Positions 35,692-49,900 of a DNA stretch of 64,000 nt are shown here, piece after piece. The DNA is taken from the NCBI GenBank assembly GCA_029959085.1, contig JARWIR010000092.1, positions 558,001-622,000 on the forward strand, in the 5' to 3' direction. A model generated the notes under the pieces. It made no database searches, was not told the DNA's origin, and saw only the letters and a program-made list of their open reading frames with translations. Position 1 is the first letter of the stretch, and each line of letters begins with the position of its first letter. The stretch comes from Nemophila menziesii (lineage: Eukaryota > Streptophyta > Magnoliopsida > Boraginales > Hydrophyllaceae). The position numbers and the translations under genes were made by a program.

Positions 35692-36264
35692 TAATGAAAA
35701 AGTCATTTCCAGAAGGAAAAGTAAAGAAGAAGACACATAGATATTCGAAGAGAATTCACCCACGGAAATCGAAGAAGCACTAGAATAATTTTCAGCAGAA
35801 GATCTACGTATCACACCTATCATGCTAAAAAGGAAGCGGGCAACAGAAGTCCATCATAAAATAGAAAAGGTCGGGCCTTTAGATGGAACAAACAACGAAC
35901 TATCGAAGAGCGTAAGTAAATTGCATCAAAAGAAAAAGAGCGAACATCTGAAATAAATATCTCTGACCACTGAAAGAAAGAGCCAATATAAAGTGAAGTT
36001 GGAATTTCTATTACCCAAATCCAATCCTACAAGTCAAATACTTGAAAGATTATTGATATAGAATTCATCGGGCATTCTAGGGACTTGTGGACAATTAAAA
36101 ATATTAAAATGAAGCCTTTTTATAACCATTGTTATTCTGTTAGAAGAATTGATACAATAAACATACATTGATCAAAGCCAACGGAACCTGACCAAGAAAT
36201 CCAAAAATTCAAATTTAAGGCCTAAGAAAGAGAATTAAAATTAGAATTGAGGCAAAGGAAGTCA
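35692..36264 (+). pseudogene. Decayed unidentified frame across U7/U8 boundary
   Basis: EEDT-stop-IFEENSPTEIEEALE-stop-FSAEDLRITPI.LKRKRATEVHHKIEKVGPLDGTNNELS runs with few stops before the boundary. Still unidentified. This copy shows the former frame most clearly. Confidence 0.45.
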
Positions 36265-36788
36265 TGGAATCTTATAAGCTAGCTTTAGAATATCGTATGA
36301 ATTGATTACTAATGAGTCATATTTCCTAGAAGTTTTAATCAACGTCTCCAACCCAACTAGAAAATGTTATGATATTATTTTACCGTGACGAAATATAATA
36401 CTATATAGTTTGTCTCGCATTCTTTTTTCTTGGAACCAAAGAACATATTCCTTGGACAAGCTAGTTAGACGTCCCTATAGACTAGTGAAATCTATTCTTT
36501 CAGATTTTATCATTAAACCAATTTTATTTTTAAAAATATATAAATAAATTTATTAAAATATAACCATAAGAAATTTAAATATTTAATTTTTTTATTATAA
36601 TTAATAATATTAAATTATCATTCTATAAAGAGAAACATAACATTTAAGTTTTATTTTTTAATTGTGTCACAAAAAATCAACAAGAAAAATATTATTGAAA
36701 GTACTTAAAAAAACATAAATTAAATCACATTTTTTTTTGAAACGGTGTCGTCCAATATTAAAATCATATGTATTCAGAAAATATCACC

Positions 36789-37107
36789 CCTCCTACTTAA
36801 AAACCCTAAGCACCGCCTCCTTTAATTATCATACACACATTTTGATCATCTTCTTCATCATCAAATATTTATCTCTTCTAAAGTTACTATTAGAAACTCA
36901 TTTTCTCCTACTTTCTCTACATTCTTCCAACTTGTTATCTTATCGACTATCATTTCTCTTTTTCCTGAACCTGGTCTTTTTCAATATTATGGTGTATCTA
37001 AAACTGAGTCATTGTTTAGATTTCTATTCTATGAGTCAAATTCAATCGTGTATATGCTAGCATCTATCAGATCGATGACCACGGCATTTCAGTAATCTTA
37101 GGACATG
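36789..37107 (+). promoter_or_regulatory. TATA/leader block, U8 copy
   Basis: cctacttaaaaaccctaagc box and full-length pyrimidine-rich leader ending acatg|gtaaat. A 107-codon frame from 36737 covers it without a recognisable product. Confidence 0.4.
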
Positions 37108-38542
37108 GTAAATTTTTCTAATTATTCAATTGCTTTTTATTTATTTTTTTGTCAATAACTTATATATTAATTAAATAAATTTTTTTAATTAATTTAAACA
37201 CACATTAAACACCCATCCACCACTACAAATCCCTAGGTTATTCACGGGTGTTGAAAGAGTAGAAGATGTATCCTTGTGTTATTACCAAAATAGCAATTAA
37301 ACTCTTATGGAGTGGTTGATTTGTAACAATTAGGTAAAAAAAATAGATCCACCTACCTTGATCCACCTAGTGTCTTAAATCTAAATTAGGATCCACCTAC
37401 ATGCTTTAAATTTTTGGCTTCATATTGCACGCCCAAAAAAGATGTTATTTATTTTTATAAACCATAAAATTTAGTAAAAACATTTATTTATAAAATATAT
37501 GATTATAGAGGAAGGTTTAATTAGACGAGACTCCTTTATTCTATCAAATCCATGGCATAAAACAGCTTCCAATTAAATAACGCCAATAGGTGGATTTTTT
37601 GGTTTAAAGAATTTTCGGGTAACCCAAGGGTAGGGTAAAACAAGTTTACCTTCTGGTTACCCTTCTGTTTACCCGCATTATTCAACATTAGTCAAAAAAA
37701 ATTTAACTTATGAAAAACTTAGAAAAATGACAAAATTTAAAAGACCGATAAAGATTAAAGTTACAATTTTGACATTACAAATCAAGAACTCGTGAATCGA
37801 ATAGTTCAAGATAAGTTACAATCAGTTACAATCATTTTGATTGAACATCAAAAGCATAGGTTGACAGGAAACTTGGTAGTGACCTTTAGAATATCTTAGA
37901 AGCCAAATGAAAAAACTTCTCTCATATGCATGTTTTGTATATATTTTTTATTACATGGTTTTTTGGTTTAAGTAATAATAACCCAAAAGATTGAGTAATA
38001 TACGGGTAAAATACATGGACCGGTAAATTATAAGGTAACCCAATGAGTAAGGTTGGTTCATGTAAAATTAACATATGTTTCGGGTCGGTTTGGTTAAAAT
38101 TAACTCGGTTTTTTGGTTTTGGTAAATTTTTGCTTTGCAATAGACAAAAATTTCATTCCACACTCATGATATCACTGCTACACCATATAAATAGAAGGAA
38201 AAAAATTCAAACTCGTCTCTTCATCATCAATGAAATTTATTTCAATTCCCAACCTAGTCACATCACTTTTTTTATAATTCTTTAAAATTTAAATTTATGT
38301 AAATCCACTCGTGTATAATTATACACAAAACATTTAATATACAATTTTTTTTTCTCGTGTTGCATTTCAATATTTTACGATTTTTGTTGAAATGAAAAGG
38401 GTAAATTTTTCAGTATCTTTTATATGTTTATGCATAAATTTAAATTTTCTTCTTAAAAAGAGCAAGTGTGATTTTTGTTTGGATTTATAATCAAATTTGG
38501 ATTAAAAAGATAATATATACATTTTATGTTCATTTAAAGCAG

Positions 38543-38724
38543 GCAAGGATGGTCAGAATAGACAAATACATGGGAACCTCTAGAAAATCTATCGTTAACG
38601 TTGATGCTTTTGAAGAAAAGTTAGCTATTTTCTCACCATAGTGGTAGTGCACAAAGAAAGAGAGGTGTAAGAGACGACAAAGACTTGACATAGTTGTATA
38701 GTGGTGTTTAGGGTTCTGTTTATC
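38543..38724 (+). pseudogene. LHP1: LHP1-like chromodomain exon, U8 copy
   Basis: CAG acceptor and GTAAGT donor kept. About 10 bases (atcaaggatg) are lost between ENLSIV and DVDAFEEKL. Confidence 0.7.
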
Positions 38725-39475
38725 GTAAGTAACATTTTATTAGAGTTAGAAATAAATAAATAGATTTTAATTTTTCATAAATCTTTGATTTTTTTAATGT
38801 CAAAACAACATATATATTTTATGAAAAGTCATGTATTATCAAATGAACTTCAATATTACAACAATTTGTCCCTTTACATTTATTCTTAGTAATCTTTACT
38901 CACGAGTTAGATGTTATTTTTTTGGGTTGACCCTGGTCAAATATCATATCGTGCCTATAAATTATTATCCACATTCACTATAATTTTAATATGTACCCCA
39001 TAATACCATAACTCTTACTTCCCCTAAAATATCATATCGTGCATCATTCAATCATTTAATCCACTACTCAAAATATTTGACATCCTATAGTAACTAATAT
39101 GGCAATAAAACCACTAGCATAATTTCTTTAGCTTAATTTACGAACCCACTACCCTAATCACAAACACCCTACGATTTCAAAAAATTACCTCTCGTGCACC
39201 CTATATTTGAAATGTATACATAGCCCACATTTTTTAAACTTATCCGGACCAATCTGCCACACTACATTAGACAACCCACATCCTAATTTGATATTATAAG
39301 TGTTCCAGCATCAATAAACTCCTACCATATCCATCTCCCTCCTCGTTGCAAGCTTAAAAAAAGCTAGATCTGCCTAATTTTAATATTTTGTCTCATGCAA
39401 AAAAAAATTCTCATTCACATCACACATTTAGTTAGCATTTTCAATCCAATTAAGCATCTAGAGTTCATTAATGTG

Positions 39476-40700
39476 TATATGAACCTCTTCGAAATATGGA
39501 AATGGATGATGAAAGATAATGCTCCTATTGTTAGTACATGGGTTCTTTAGTTTAAGTACAAGGTTGATGGTAGTGTAGAGCGTTGCAGATCATGGTTAAT
39601 AGATACAATGGTTACTCAATTAAGAAGACTTGACTACCCCTAGTATATGTCACATATTGTTAGCACATTTAAATTAGGAACAAGGTTGATGGTAATGTGG
39701 AGCGTTGCAGATCGTGGTTAGTAGAGATTGTGGTTAGTAGATATAATGATTATTCAGTTACAAGTAATCATCATATCTATTGTTCTCCAATTGCAAAACT
39801 CATAAATTTGTAGTGTTAATTATCATTTGTTTCCATAAAACATTGAGCACTTCCTCAAATGGATGTTTATAACACTTTCCTACATGGTAATTTCTATGAA
39901 GAAGTCTAGACTATACCAACATTATTGGTAAATAGGGAGAGAAATTATTATGTCTGTTAGGCAATTATTATATGATCTCAAATAGTCCTATCGAAATTGG
40001 GTTGCCAAATAATTGTCAACATCTTTACAAGAATATGGTTATTCACCTTCACTAGTAAATTATTTATTGATCACTAGATGTCATGAAGTATCTATAAAAT
40101 TAGTCTTTGTCTATGTCGACGATCTCATTATTTGTTGAAATGATACATGAAAAATATAAGAAATTCAATATTTATGAATCAAAAACTTCACATCAAAGAC
40201 TTGGGCCCTCTAAAATATTTTTTGGTCAAGAAGTTTTGACGTTCAAATCAAGGAATTTATATATCTTAAAGACAGTATGTGTTATACATCTTGAAAGACG
40301 ATGAAATTTTTTGTTCAAGACCTTCTAAATTTCCAATGGTACAACATTTAAAATTTTCAACCGAAGAATTAAAGACTTCTCCATAATTTATTATCATAAA
40401 AGATATTGCATGTAAGATTAATATATCTCACTGTTACCTGACCTAACACAATATTCTAAATGTTGAAATATGTATTTTTATGCATACTTCTAAAAAAAGA
40501 TTATTTGGATGGTGCAACATATTACTAAAGTATATCTAAGGAAAGCCTGGACAAGGAATATTATTCACAAATAATAAAAGTCGCTGAGTGAAATCCTACT
40601 TTGATTTTGATTGGCCAAGGTACCTCACAACAAGACACTCGACCACCGAATTTTACATCATGTTAGAAGAATCCATTTTATCTTGGAGATCGAAGAAAGA
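39476..40700 (+). mobile_element. Ty1-copia RT/RNase H relic, U8 copy
   Basis: Full span. YVDD at 40112-40123, LHIKDLGPLKYFLGQEV block, RQYVLYILKDDEIFCSRPSKFP block and RNase H end DW.RYLTTRHSTTEFYIML. Has the class A shortened second half-repeat. Confidence 0.88.
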
Positions 40701-40736
40701 ATTTGATAGCGCAATACTGATTTAGATATATTGTTT

Positions 40737-41310
40737 TATGAAAAAGTCATTTCCAAAAGGAAAAGTAAAGAAGAAGACACATAGATATTCGAAGAAAATT
40801 CATCCACGGAAATCGAATAAGCACTAGAATAATTTTCAGCAGAAGATCTACATATCACACCTATCAGGCTAAAAAGGAAGCGGATAACAGAAGTTCACAG
40901 AAAATAGAAAAGGTCGGGCCTCTAGATGGAACAAACAACGAACTATCGAAGAGCGTAAGTAAAATGCATCAAAAGAAAAAGAAACGGACATCTAAAATGA
41001 ATATCTCCGACCACTGAAAGAAAGAGCCAATATAAAGTGAAGTTGGAATTTCTATTAGCCAAATTCAATCCTACAAGTCAAATACTTGGAAGATTCTTGA
41101 TATAGAATTCATTGGGCATTCTAGGGACTTGTGGACAATTGGAAATATTTAAATGAAGCCTTTTTATAATCATTGTTATTCTGTTAGAAGAATTGATACA
41201 ATAAACATACATTGACCAAAGCCAACGGAACCTGACCAACAAATCCAAAAATTCAAATTCAAGGCCTAAGAAAGAGAATTAGAATTAGAATTGAGGCAAA
41301 GGTAGTCATG
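40737..41310 (+). pseudogene. Decayed unidentified frame across U8/U9 boundary
   Basis: Same frame with its own small indels (caacagaagttcacag lacks three bases; one extra A in aaagaaac). Confidence 0.4.
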
Positions 41311-41821
41311 GAATCTTATAAGCTAGCATTAGAATATCGTATGAATTGAATACTAATGAGTCATATTTCCTAGAAGTTATAATCAACGTCTCCAATCCAA
41401 CTAGAAAATGTGATGCATTCTTTTTTCTTGGAACCAAAGAACATATTTCTTGGACAGGCTAGTTAGAAGTCCCTATAGACTAGTGAAATCTAGTATTTTA
41501 CTCTTATTATTGTATTGTTTTGTCTATTCTTTTAGATTTTATCATTATACCAATTTTAGTTGAAAAATACATAAATAAATTTATTAGCATATAACCATAA
41601 GAAATTTTAATATTTAAATTTTTTATTATAATTAATAATATAAAATATATCATTCTATAAAGAGAAACATAACGTTTAAGTTTTATTTTTTAATTGTGTC
41701 ACAAAAAATCAACAAGAAAAATATAATTGAAAGTACTTAAAAAACATAAATTAAATCATAATTTTTTTGAAACGGTGTCGTCCAATATTAAAATCATGTG
41801 TATTCAGAAAATAATCATCCC

Positions 41822-42147
41822 TCCTACTTAAAAACCCTAAACGCTGCCCTCCTTCAATTATCATACACACATTTTGATAATCTTCTTCATCATTAAATAT
41901 TTATCTCTTCTAAAGTTACTATTAGAAACTCATTTTCTCCTACTTTCTCTACATTCTTCCAACTTCCTATCTTATCCAGTATCATTCCTCTTTTTCCTGA
42001 ACCTGGTCTTATTCAATATTATGGTGCATCTAAAACAGAGTCATTGTTCAAACTTCCATTCTACAAGTCAAATTCAATCGTGTATATGTGTATATGCTAG
42101 CATTTATCAGATCGATGACCACGACATTTCAGTAATCTTAAGACATG
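41822..42147 (+). promoter_or_regulatory. TATA/leader block, U9 copy
   Basis: cctacttaaaaaccctaaac box. The leader contains a duplicated tgtatatg near 42080. Confidence 0.38.
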
Positions 42148-43684
42148 GTAAATTTTTCTAACTATTCAATTGTTTTTTATTTATTTTTTTGTCAATAACT
42201 TATATATTAATTAAATGAATTTTTTTAATTACTTTAAACACACATTAAACACCCATCCACCACTACAAATCCCTAGGTTATACACAGGTGTTGAAAGAGT
42301 AGAAGATGTATCCCTGTGTAATTACCAAAATAGCAATTAAACTCTTATGAAGTGGTTGATTTGTAACAATTAGGAAAAAAAATTTAGATCCACCTACCTT
42401 GATCCACCTAGTGTCTTAGATCTAAATTAGGATCCACCTACTTGCTTTAAATTTTTTGCTTCATATTGCACGAAAAAAAAAACACTGACACTGCGACCCA
42501 GATGTTATTTATTTTTATAAACCATAAAATTTAGTAAAAACAATTATTTATATAATATATGATTATAGAGGAAGGTTTAATCAGACAGACTCCTTTATTC
42601 TATCAAATCTATGGCAATTGGTAAGACTGCGTCTATGTAAAGTACCCTCGTATAATAGGCTATATTTACTTAAAATAGCTTCCAATTAAATAACGCCAAT
42701 AGGTGAATTGTTAAAACTAGGTATACCAAGTGTAATATATTTAGGTTTAAAGTATTTACGGGTAACCCAAGCTTAGGGTAAAAAAAATGTTTACCTACGG
42801 TTTACCCGCATTAATCAACATTAGTCAAACTTTTTTAACGCATGAAAAACTTAGAAAAATGACAAAATTTAAAAGACCGATATCATTATACTTCTAAAGA
42901 TTCAAGTTACAATTTTAACAATATAAATCAAGAACTCGTGAATCGAACAGTTCAAAATAAGTTACAATCAGTTACAATCATTTTGTTTGAACATCAAAAG
43001 CGTAGGTTGACCGGGAACTTGGTAGTGACCTTTAGAATATCTTAGAAGCTAAATGAAAAAACTTCTCTCATATGCATGTTTTGTATATATTTTTTTTACA
43101 TGGTTTTTTGGTTTAAGTAACTATAACCTAATAGATTGAGTAATATACGGGTAAAATACATGGACCCGTAAATTATAAGGTAACCCAATGAGTAAGGTGG
43201 GTTCATGTAAAATTAATATATGTTTCGGGTCGGTTTGGTTAAAATTAACTCGGTGTTTTGGTTTTGGTAAATTTTTGCTCTGCCATAGCTACACCATAAA
43301 AATAGAAGGAAAAAATTCAAACTCATCTCTTCACCATCGATGAAATTGATTTTAATTCACAACATAGTCACATCAATTTTTTTATAATTCTTCAAAATTT
43401 AAATTTATGTAAATCCACTCGTGTATAATTATACAGAAATCTTTTAATATACAAGGTTTTTTTCCTGGCGTTGCATGTCAATATTTTACAATTGTTGTTG
43501 AAATGAAAAGGATAAATCTTCAGTATCTGATCAAATGGTATGTACTCTATTTCCTATCTTTTATATGATTATGAATAAATTTAAATTTTCTTCTTAAAAA
43601 GAGCAAGTGTTATTTTTGTTTGGATTCATTAATCAAATTTGGATTAAAAAGATAATATATATGTTTTATGTTGATTTAAATCAG

Positions 43685-43876
43685 GCAAGGATGGCAAGAA
43701 TAAACAAATACATGGAAACCTCTAGAAAATCCATCGTTAATCAAGGATGACGTTGATGCTTTTGAAGAAAGGTTAGCTATTTTCTCACCATAGTGATAGT
43801 GCACAAAGAAAGAGAGGTGTAAGAGGCGACAAAGACTTGACATATTTGTATAGTGGTGTTTAGGGTTTTGTTTATC
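43685..43876 (+). pseudogene. LHP1: LHP1-like chromodomain exon, U9 copy
   Basis: Acceptor and donor intact. GWQE-stop-TNTWKPLEN and KDDVDAFEERL are readable. Confidence 0.7.
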
Positions 43877-44634
43877 GTAAGTAACATTTTATTAGAGTTA
43901 GAAATAAATAAATAGATGTTAATTTTGCATAAATATTTGATTTTTTTAATGTAAAAAATACATATATTTTATAAAAAGTCACGTATTATCAAATGAACTT
44001 CAAAATTACAACAATTTTTCCCTTTACAATTATTCTTAGTAATCTTTACTCACGAGCTAGATGTTATTTTTTTGGGTTGACCCTGGTCAAATATCATATC
44101 GTGCCTATAAAGTATTATCCACATTCACTATAATTTTAATATGTACCCCATAATACCATAACTCTTACGTCCCCTAAAATATCATATCGTTCGTCATTCA
44201 ATCATTTAATCCACTACTCAAAATATTTAGCAACCTATAGTACCTAATATAGCAATAAAATCACTAGCATAATCCCTTTAGCTCAATTTACGAACCCACT
44301 ACCCCAATCACAAACACCCTACAATTTGAAAAATTACCTCTCGTGCACTCTATATTTTAAATGTAAACATAACCCACATTTTTTAAACTTATCCGGACTA
44401 TCTGCCACACTACATTAGACAACCCACATCCTAATTTGATATTATAAGTGATCCATCATCAATCAACTCCTACCATATCCATCTCCCACCTCGTTGCAAG
44501 CTTAAAAAAAGGTAGATCTACCTACTTTTAATATTTTGTCTCATGCAAAAAAAATTCTCATTCACATCACAAATTTAGTTAGCATTTTCAATCCAATTAA
44601 GCATCTAGAGTTCATTAATGTGTATATGAAACTC

Positions 44635-45815
44635 TTCGAAATATGGAAATGGATGATGAAGGATAATGCTCCTATTGTTATTACATGGGTTCTTTAGTTT
44701 AAGTACAAGGTTGAAGGTAGTGTAGAGCGTTGCAGATCATGGTTAGTAGATACAATGGTTACTCAATTAAGAAGACTTGACTACCGCGAGTATATGTTAC
44801 ATATTGTTAGCACATTGGTTCTTCAAATTAGGAACAAGGTTGATGGTAGTGTGGAGCGTTGCAGATCGTGGTTAATAGATATAATGATTACTCGGTTACG
44901 AGTAATCATTATATCTATTGTTCTCCAATTGCAAAACTCATAAATTTGTAGTGTTAATTATCATTTGTTTCCATAAAACATTGAGCACTTCCTTAAATGG
45001 ATGTTTATAACACATTCCTACATGGTAATTTCTATGAAAAATTCTAGACTATAACAACATTATTGGTAAATAGGAGAGAAATTAATTATATGATCTCAAA
45101 TAGTCCTATCGAAATTAGGTTGCCAAATAATTGTCAACATCATTACAAGAATATGGTTATTCACCTTCACTAGTAAATTATTTATTAATCACTAGATGTC
45201 ATGAACCATCTATAAAATTAGTCTATGTCTATGTCGACGATTTCATTATTTGTTGAAATAATACATGAAAAATATAAGAATTTTAATATTTATGAATGAA
45301 AAACTTCACATCAAAGACTTGGGCCCTCTAAAATATTTTTTGGTCATGAAGTTTTTACGTTCAAATCAAGGAATTTATATATTTTAAAGACAATATGTGT
45401 TATACATCTTAAAAGACGATGAAATTTTTTGTTCAAGACCTTCTAAATTTCCAATGGTACAACATTTGAAATTTTCAATTGAAGAATGAAAGACTTCTCC
45501 ATAATTCATCATCATAAAAGAGATTGCATGTAAGATTAATATATTTCACTGTTACCTGACCTAACACAATATTCTAAATGCTGAAATAATTATTTTTATA
45601 CATACTCCTAAAAAAGATTATTTGGATTGCAACAGATTACTAAAGTATATCTAAGGAACGCCTAGACAAGAAATAATATTCACAAATAATAAAAGTCGCT
45701 GAGTGAAATCCTACTTTGATATTGATTGGGCTAGGTACCTCACAACAAGACGCTCAACCACCGAATATTACATCATGTTAGAAGAATCCATTTTATCTTG
45801 GAGATCGAAGAAAGA
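44635..45815 (+). mobile_element. Ty1-copia RT/RNase H relic, U9 copy
   Basis: Full span with both KV.GSVERCRSW half-repeats, YVDD, LGPLKYFLV block and RNase H end. From about 44945 to 45380 it is base-for-base the same as U10 at 57363-57797. Confidence 0.87.
44874..44919. repeat. Inverted repeat in copia relic, 21-bp arms, 4-base loop
   Basis: 44874-44894 is the perfect reverse complement of 44899-44919 around gtta. This is the longest perfect hairpin I found in the window. Confidence 0.92.
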
Positions 45816-45851
45816 ATTTGTTAGCGCAATACAGATTTAGATATATTGTTT

Positions 45852-46394
45852 AATGAAAAAGTCATTTCCAGTAGGAAAAGTAAAGAAGAAGACCCATAGA
45901 TATTCGAAGATAATTCACCCACGGAAATCGAAGAAGCACTAGAATAATTTTCAGCAGAAGATCTACATATCACACCTATCAGGCTAAAATAGAAAAGGTC
46001 GGGCCTCTAGATGGAACAAACAATGAACTATCGAAGAGCGTAAGTAAATTGTGTCAAAAGAAAAAGAACGGACATCTAAAATAAATATCTCCGACCACTG
46101 AAAGAAAGAGCCAATGTAAAGTGAAGTTGGAATTTCTATTAGTCAAATCCAATCCTACAAGTCAAATTCTTAGAAGATTCTTGATATAGAATTCATCACG
46201 CATTCTAGGGACTTGTGGACGATTGGAAATATTAAAATGAAGCCTTTTTATAACCATTGTTATTCTGTTAGATGAATTGATACAATAAACATACATTTAC
46301 CAAAGCCAACGGGAACCTGACCAACAAATCCAAAAATTCAAATTCAAGGCCTAAGAAAGAGAATTAGAATTAGAATTGAGGCAAAGGCAGTCAT
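45852..46394 (+). pseudogene. Decayed unidentified frame across U9/U10 boundary
   Basis: Same frame, with ~30 bases lost after TPIRL (atcaggctaaaatagaaaagg). Confidence 0.4.
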
Positions 46395-46966
46395 GGAATC
46401 TTATAAGGTAGCATTAGAATATCGTATTAATTGATTACTAATGAGTCATATTTCCTAGAAGTTATAATCAACGTCTCCAACCCAACTAGAAAATGTGATG
46501 ATATTATTTTACCATATTTGACAAAATATAATACTATATAGTTTTTCTCTCATTCTTTTTTCTTAGAACCATAGAACATATTCCTTGGACAGGCTAGTTT
46601 GACGTCCCTATAGACTAGTGAAATCTAGTATGTTACTCTTATTATTGTATCGTTTTGTCTATTCTTTCAGATTTTATCATTAAACCAATTTTAGTTGAAA
46701 AATACATAAATAATTTTTCTTTTGATCATTAAATCAAACTTTATTAAAAACAAATCAACATACCAATATCTTTTCCAATTTAGACCTAGACACTTAAAGC
46801 CCAACACGGGTCATAATAGCGCTATTCATGGCCCAAATTACATTAACCTTCCTACAATAATAAAAGACATTACAACTTTAACCAACAAAATAAAATAGCC
46901 CACTACTCATCTATTACAAAACAAAACTAAATGGACTCGACATATAAGACAAGAGAAAAGTATCAA

Positions 46967-49900
46967 CTAATCTAATTTCTCCACAATCTCTTTAATCTTT
47001 ATATTCTTCACATTCCATGCTAGTAACTTCATCTTCACCATTTTCTCAATTATCCTGCATAATTGCTCATCATCTATACCTTTCCCTCCATGTTCATACT
47101 CATTCCTTAACCACCATAAGTTATACACATATGATGTAAACATATTACTCACAAAGATCATCAATTCTTTACTATGAATCTTATTCACTTCATTACATAT
47201 ATTATCAAAATCACTCGGCATACAACTTAAATTGCACCTGCTTAATATTTTCTTTAACACCCTCTTACTAAATGAACATTCAAAGAAAAGGTGAGTATTA
47301 GATTCAATTGCAGCTTTACAAAAAAATACATAGAGGATTTATAATATTTCCCCATTGTAACATCCTCTCTTTTGTGCTCAATCTATCATTCACTGCAATC
47401 CAAGTTATAAAGGAACACCTTGGAATGTTTTTTTCCCCATACAAGATTAAACCAAATTACTTGATCTAAACCTTCTTTCGAGTTAATCTTAGCAAGAGTT
47501 TTCTTGAAAGAAAACCTCATTTTAGTATTTTCAGTCCATACTTTAACATCTTCTTTATTATTCAATTTCACATCCTTAATAAGAGGTAAAATTTTACCTA
47601 TATTTGGTGGTAACCTCCATCTGCTTCCACCATAGCAACTTGAAACTGTTTTGTTGCTATTTATATCAATTTTATTTAACTCAATCCCAATCTTTTCCTG
47701 GGCACTACTCTTATCAATCCATCTATCCAAATAATGTAAGTATTCTTCCCATTATTGACTTCATGATAAATAAATTCATAAGCAATTTTTCTGACCTTCA
47801 AAATCTTCTTCCATATCCAGGAAAGGGCTTGTTTCTCGTCAAGTGCCCATATGCAACTATTTCTCACTATATTGCATTTCACCCATCTGCTCCACAAATT
47901 ATCCTTTTGTGCATACATTCTCCAGAATGTGAACAATAGACACACAAGATTAATATTCTCAATCTCGGAAAACATAAACCTCCTTCTTGTTTACTAGTAC
48001 ATACCCCGTCCCAGGCTATTTTAACCGCTTGAGGTCCCTCATTACTACCTTTCCATAAGAAACTCTTCATCAGTTGGTTTAATTTGTATATAACCTGTTT
48101 TGGGAGTAAGAAAACACGGCACCAAAACATGATTTTACTGATTAGCACACACTTAATAAGTTCTACTCTTCCAGAGTATGAAAGTAATTTTGAGGACCAA
48201 TGATTTATACTACTATAAATCTTATGCACAAGATTATTACCCTCTTCAACACTCAACTTTTTAGAAAGTAAAGGTACACCAAGGTACCTAACTGGTAAAC
48301 ACCCCATTTTAATATTCAATTTTTCAGATATTTTGAGCCTCAAATCATAGTTAGTACCTCCATAATAGATTTCACTCTTGTGATAATTGATATTCAGCCC
48401 AGACATCCTAGAGAACAGCTCAAGACCCTTCTTTACTTCTTTTGCAGAAGCAACATCTGCCTTTAAAAAGATTAATAAATCATCTGCAAAGATGATAAAC
48501 AGGTAGGGTGCGAGAGGATCACCCTGCCTTAAACCTCTCTTCCCCTTGAAAAATCCACAAGTTTCACCATTGATACACACTGAGTAGGATGGTGTACACA
48601 CACACATTTTCACCCATCTTATAAACTTCTCAGGGAAATTAAAAGCTTTCAATACATTTAATAAAAACCTCCAGTGGACACTATCATATGCCTTCTGAAG
48701 GTCTAGATTGATTGTACATTTTGGAATAAAATTTTTCTTATCATATCCCAATACAATCTCCTAAGCCACTAAAATATTATCACCAATGTACCTGTTCCCC
48801 ACATAGGCAGCCTGGTTCAAAGATATTATAGAGTTCATCACTTTTTTTAGTCTTTTGCAAATCACTCTTGAAATAGTCCTATAAGATATGTTTGTACAGG
48901 AAATTGGCCTGAACTTTTTGACACTAGAAGCATCTTTCTCCTTGGGTATAAGCACTATATTTGTGGCATTGATTTGAGATAGTATCTTACAATTATTTAG
49001 TGATTCCTTGACAGCCTGAGTGAAATCTTGTCCAATAACACTCCAAGAAGATTTATAAAATGTTGAATTAAGACCATCAGGTCCAGGACTTCTATTTTCT
49101 CCTATAGAAAACACTGCATCCTTAATTTCTGCATCTGTTATAGGAGAGATGAGCTCAGCACTTTGTTCATCAGTCACATAAGTATTAATTAGCTTTTCAA
49201 TAGTTTCACTAGAACATATTTCTTCTCTAATATCTTCAGTCCCAAATAACTGAGTATAGAATTGAATAAATTCTTGCTTAATGAGATTAGGATCCTCTAT
49301 TACCTCCCCTGTGTCAGTTATAAGAGAGGAGAAAATATTACTAGCTATCCTCCCTTTAAGAATTTTGTAGAAATAGGCTGAATTACAGTCCATTTCATTA
49401 ATTGCTACACATTTTGCCTTTTGTTTCATAACATTGTATTGAATATTTATAGCTTCTTGAAGATTACCATTTAATATCTTCTCCTCTTGTAATATATTTG
49501 AATCAGTATTCCCAGCCATGATTTTCATCTGAATCTCATCAAGTTGAGTCTTCATCTGTTCAATCTCTAAACTGTTCTTCCTGAAATATATTTTGTTAAA
49601 TTTCTTAAGAGCAGTTTTTACATTCCTCTGTTTAACACAAACTCTATACATCCCATTACCCTCAACATTGATACTCCATGCCTCCTTTACAGTTTCTATA
49701 TACTTCTCATGTTTGGACCAAATGTTAAAAAATCTGAACACACTTTGAATAAATTTTTTCTCACCTCCAATATTTAATTTAAGGGCACAATGATCAGAAG
49801 ATGATGGTGGGTGAATAATCACACTAGAATTCAAAGAATCTATCCATCTAGTATTTATAAACACCCTATCAATTTTACTAGCTCTGATTTGATATTTGTA

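Larger units (their letters stand above)
29813..36096 (+). repeat. Macrorepeat unit U7 (class D, 5' end lost in fusion)
   Basis: Shares with U11 the mutated exon acceptor (aaagcgggcaagg), ggttgaacctggtaaaaatc, tacgtaccctataatacc and LTR-element variants (gcgggactg, agacaaataaag). Complete from the leader to the end of the unit. Confidence 0.92.
36097..41140 (+). repeat. Macrorepeat unit U8 (class A, complete, no insertion)
   Basis: Best reference unit, with all blocks present and no LTR element or LINE. Its class A markers match U2. The empty L1 site reads gttttgtatatattttttattac near 37933. The spacer stretches 36265-36788, 37108-38542 and 38725-39475 hold the same non-coding blocks as in U1. 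Confidence 0.95.
41141..46224 (+). repeat. Macrorepeat unit U9 (class B, complete)
   Basis: Carries the class B deletion at about 41409 and the empty TAGTA site (gaattgttaaaactaggtata near 42700). All blocks are present. Spacers 41311-41821, 42148-43684 and 43877-44634 match U1. Confidence 0.94.

Noticed and set aside
40107..40304. 65-codon open frame (MSMSTISLFVEMIHEK...) in U8
   Set aside because: It lies in the copia RT relic in a partly wrong frame; it is a chance opening of decayed pol sequence.
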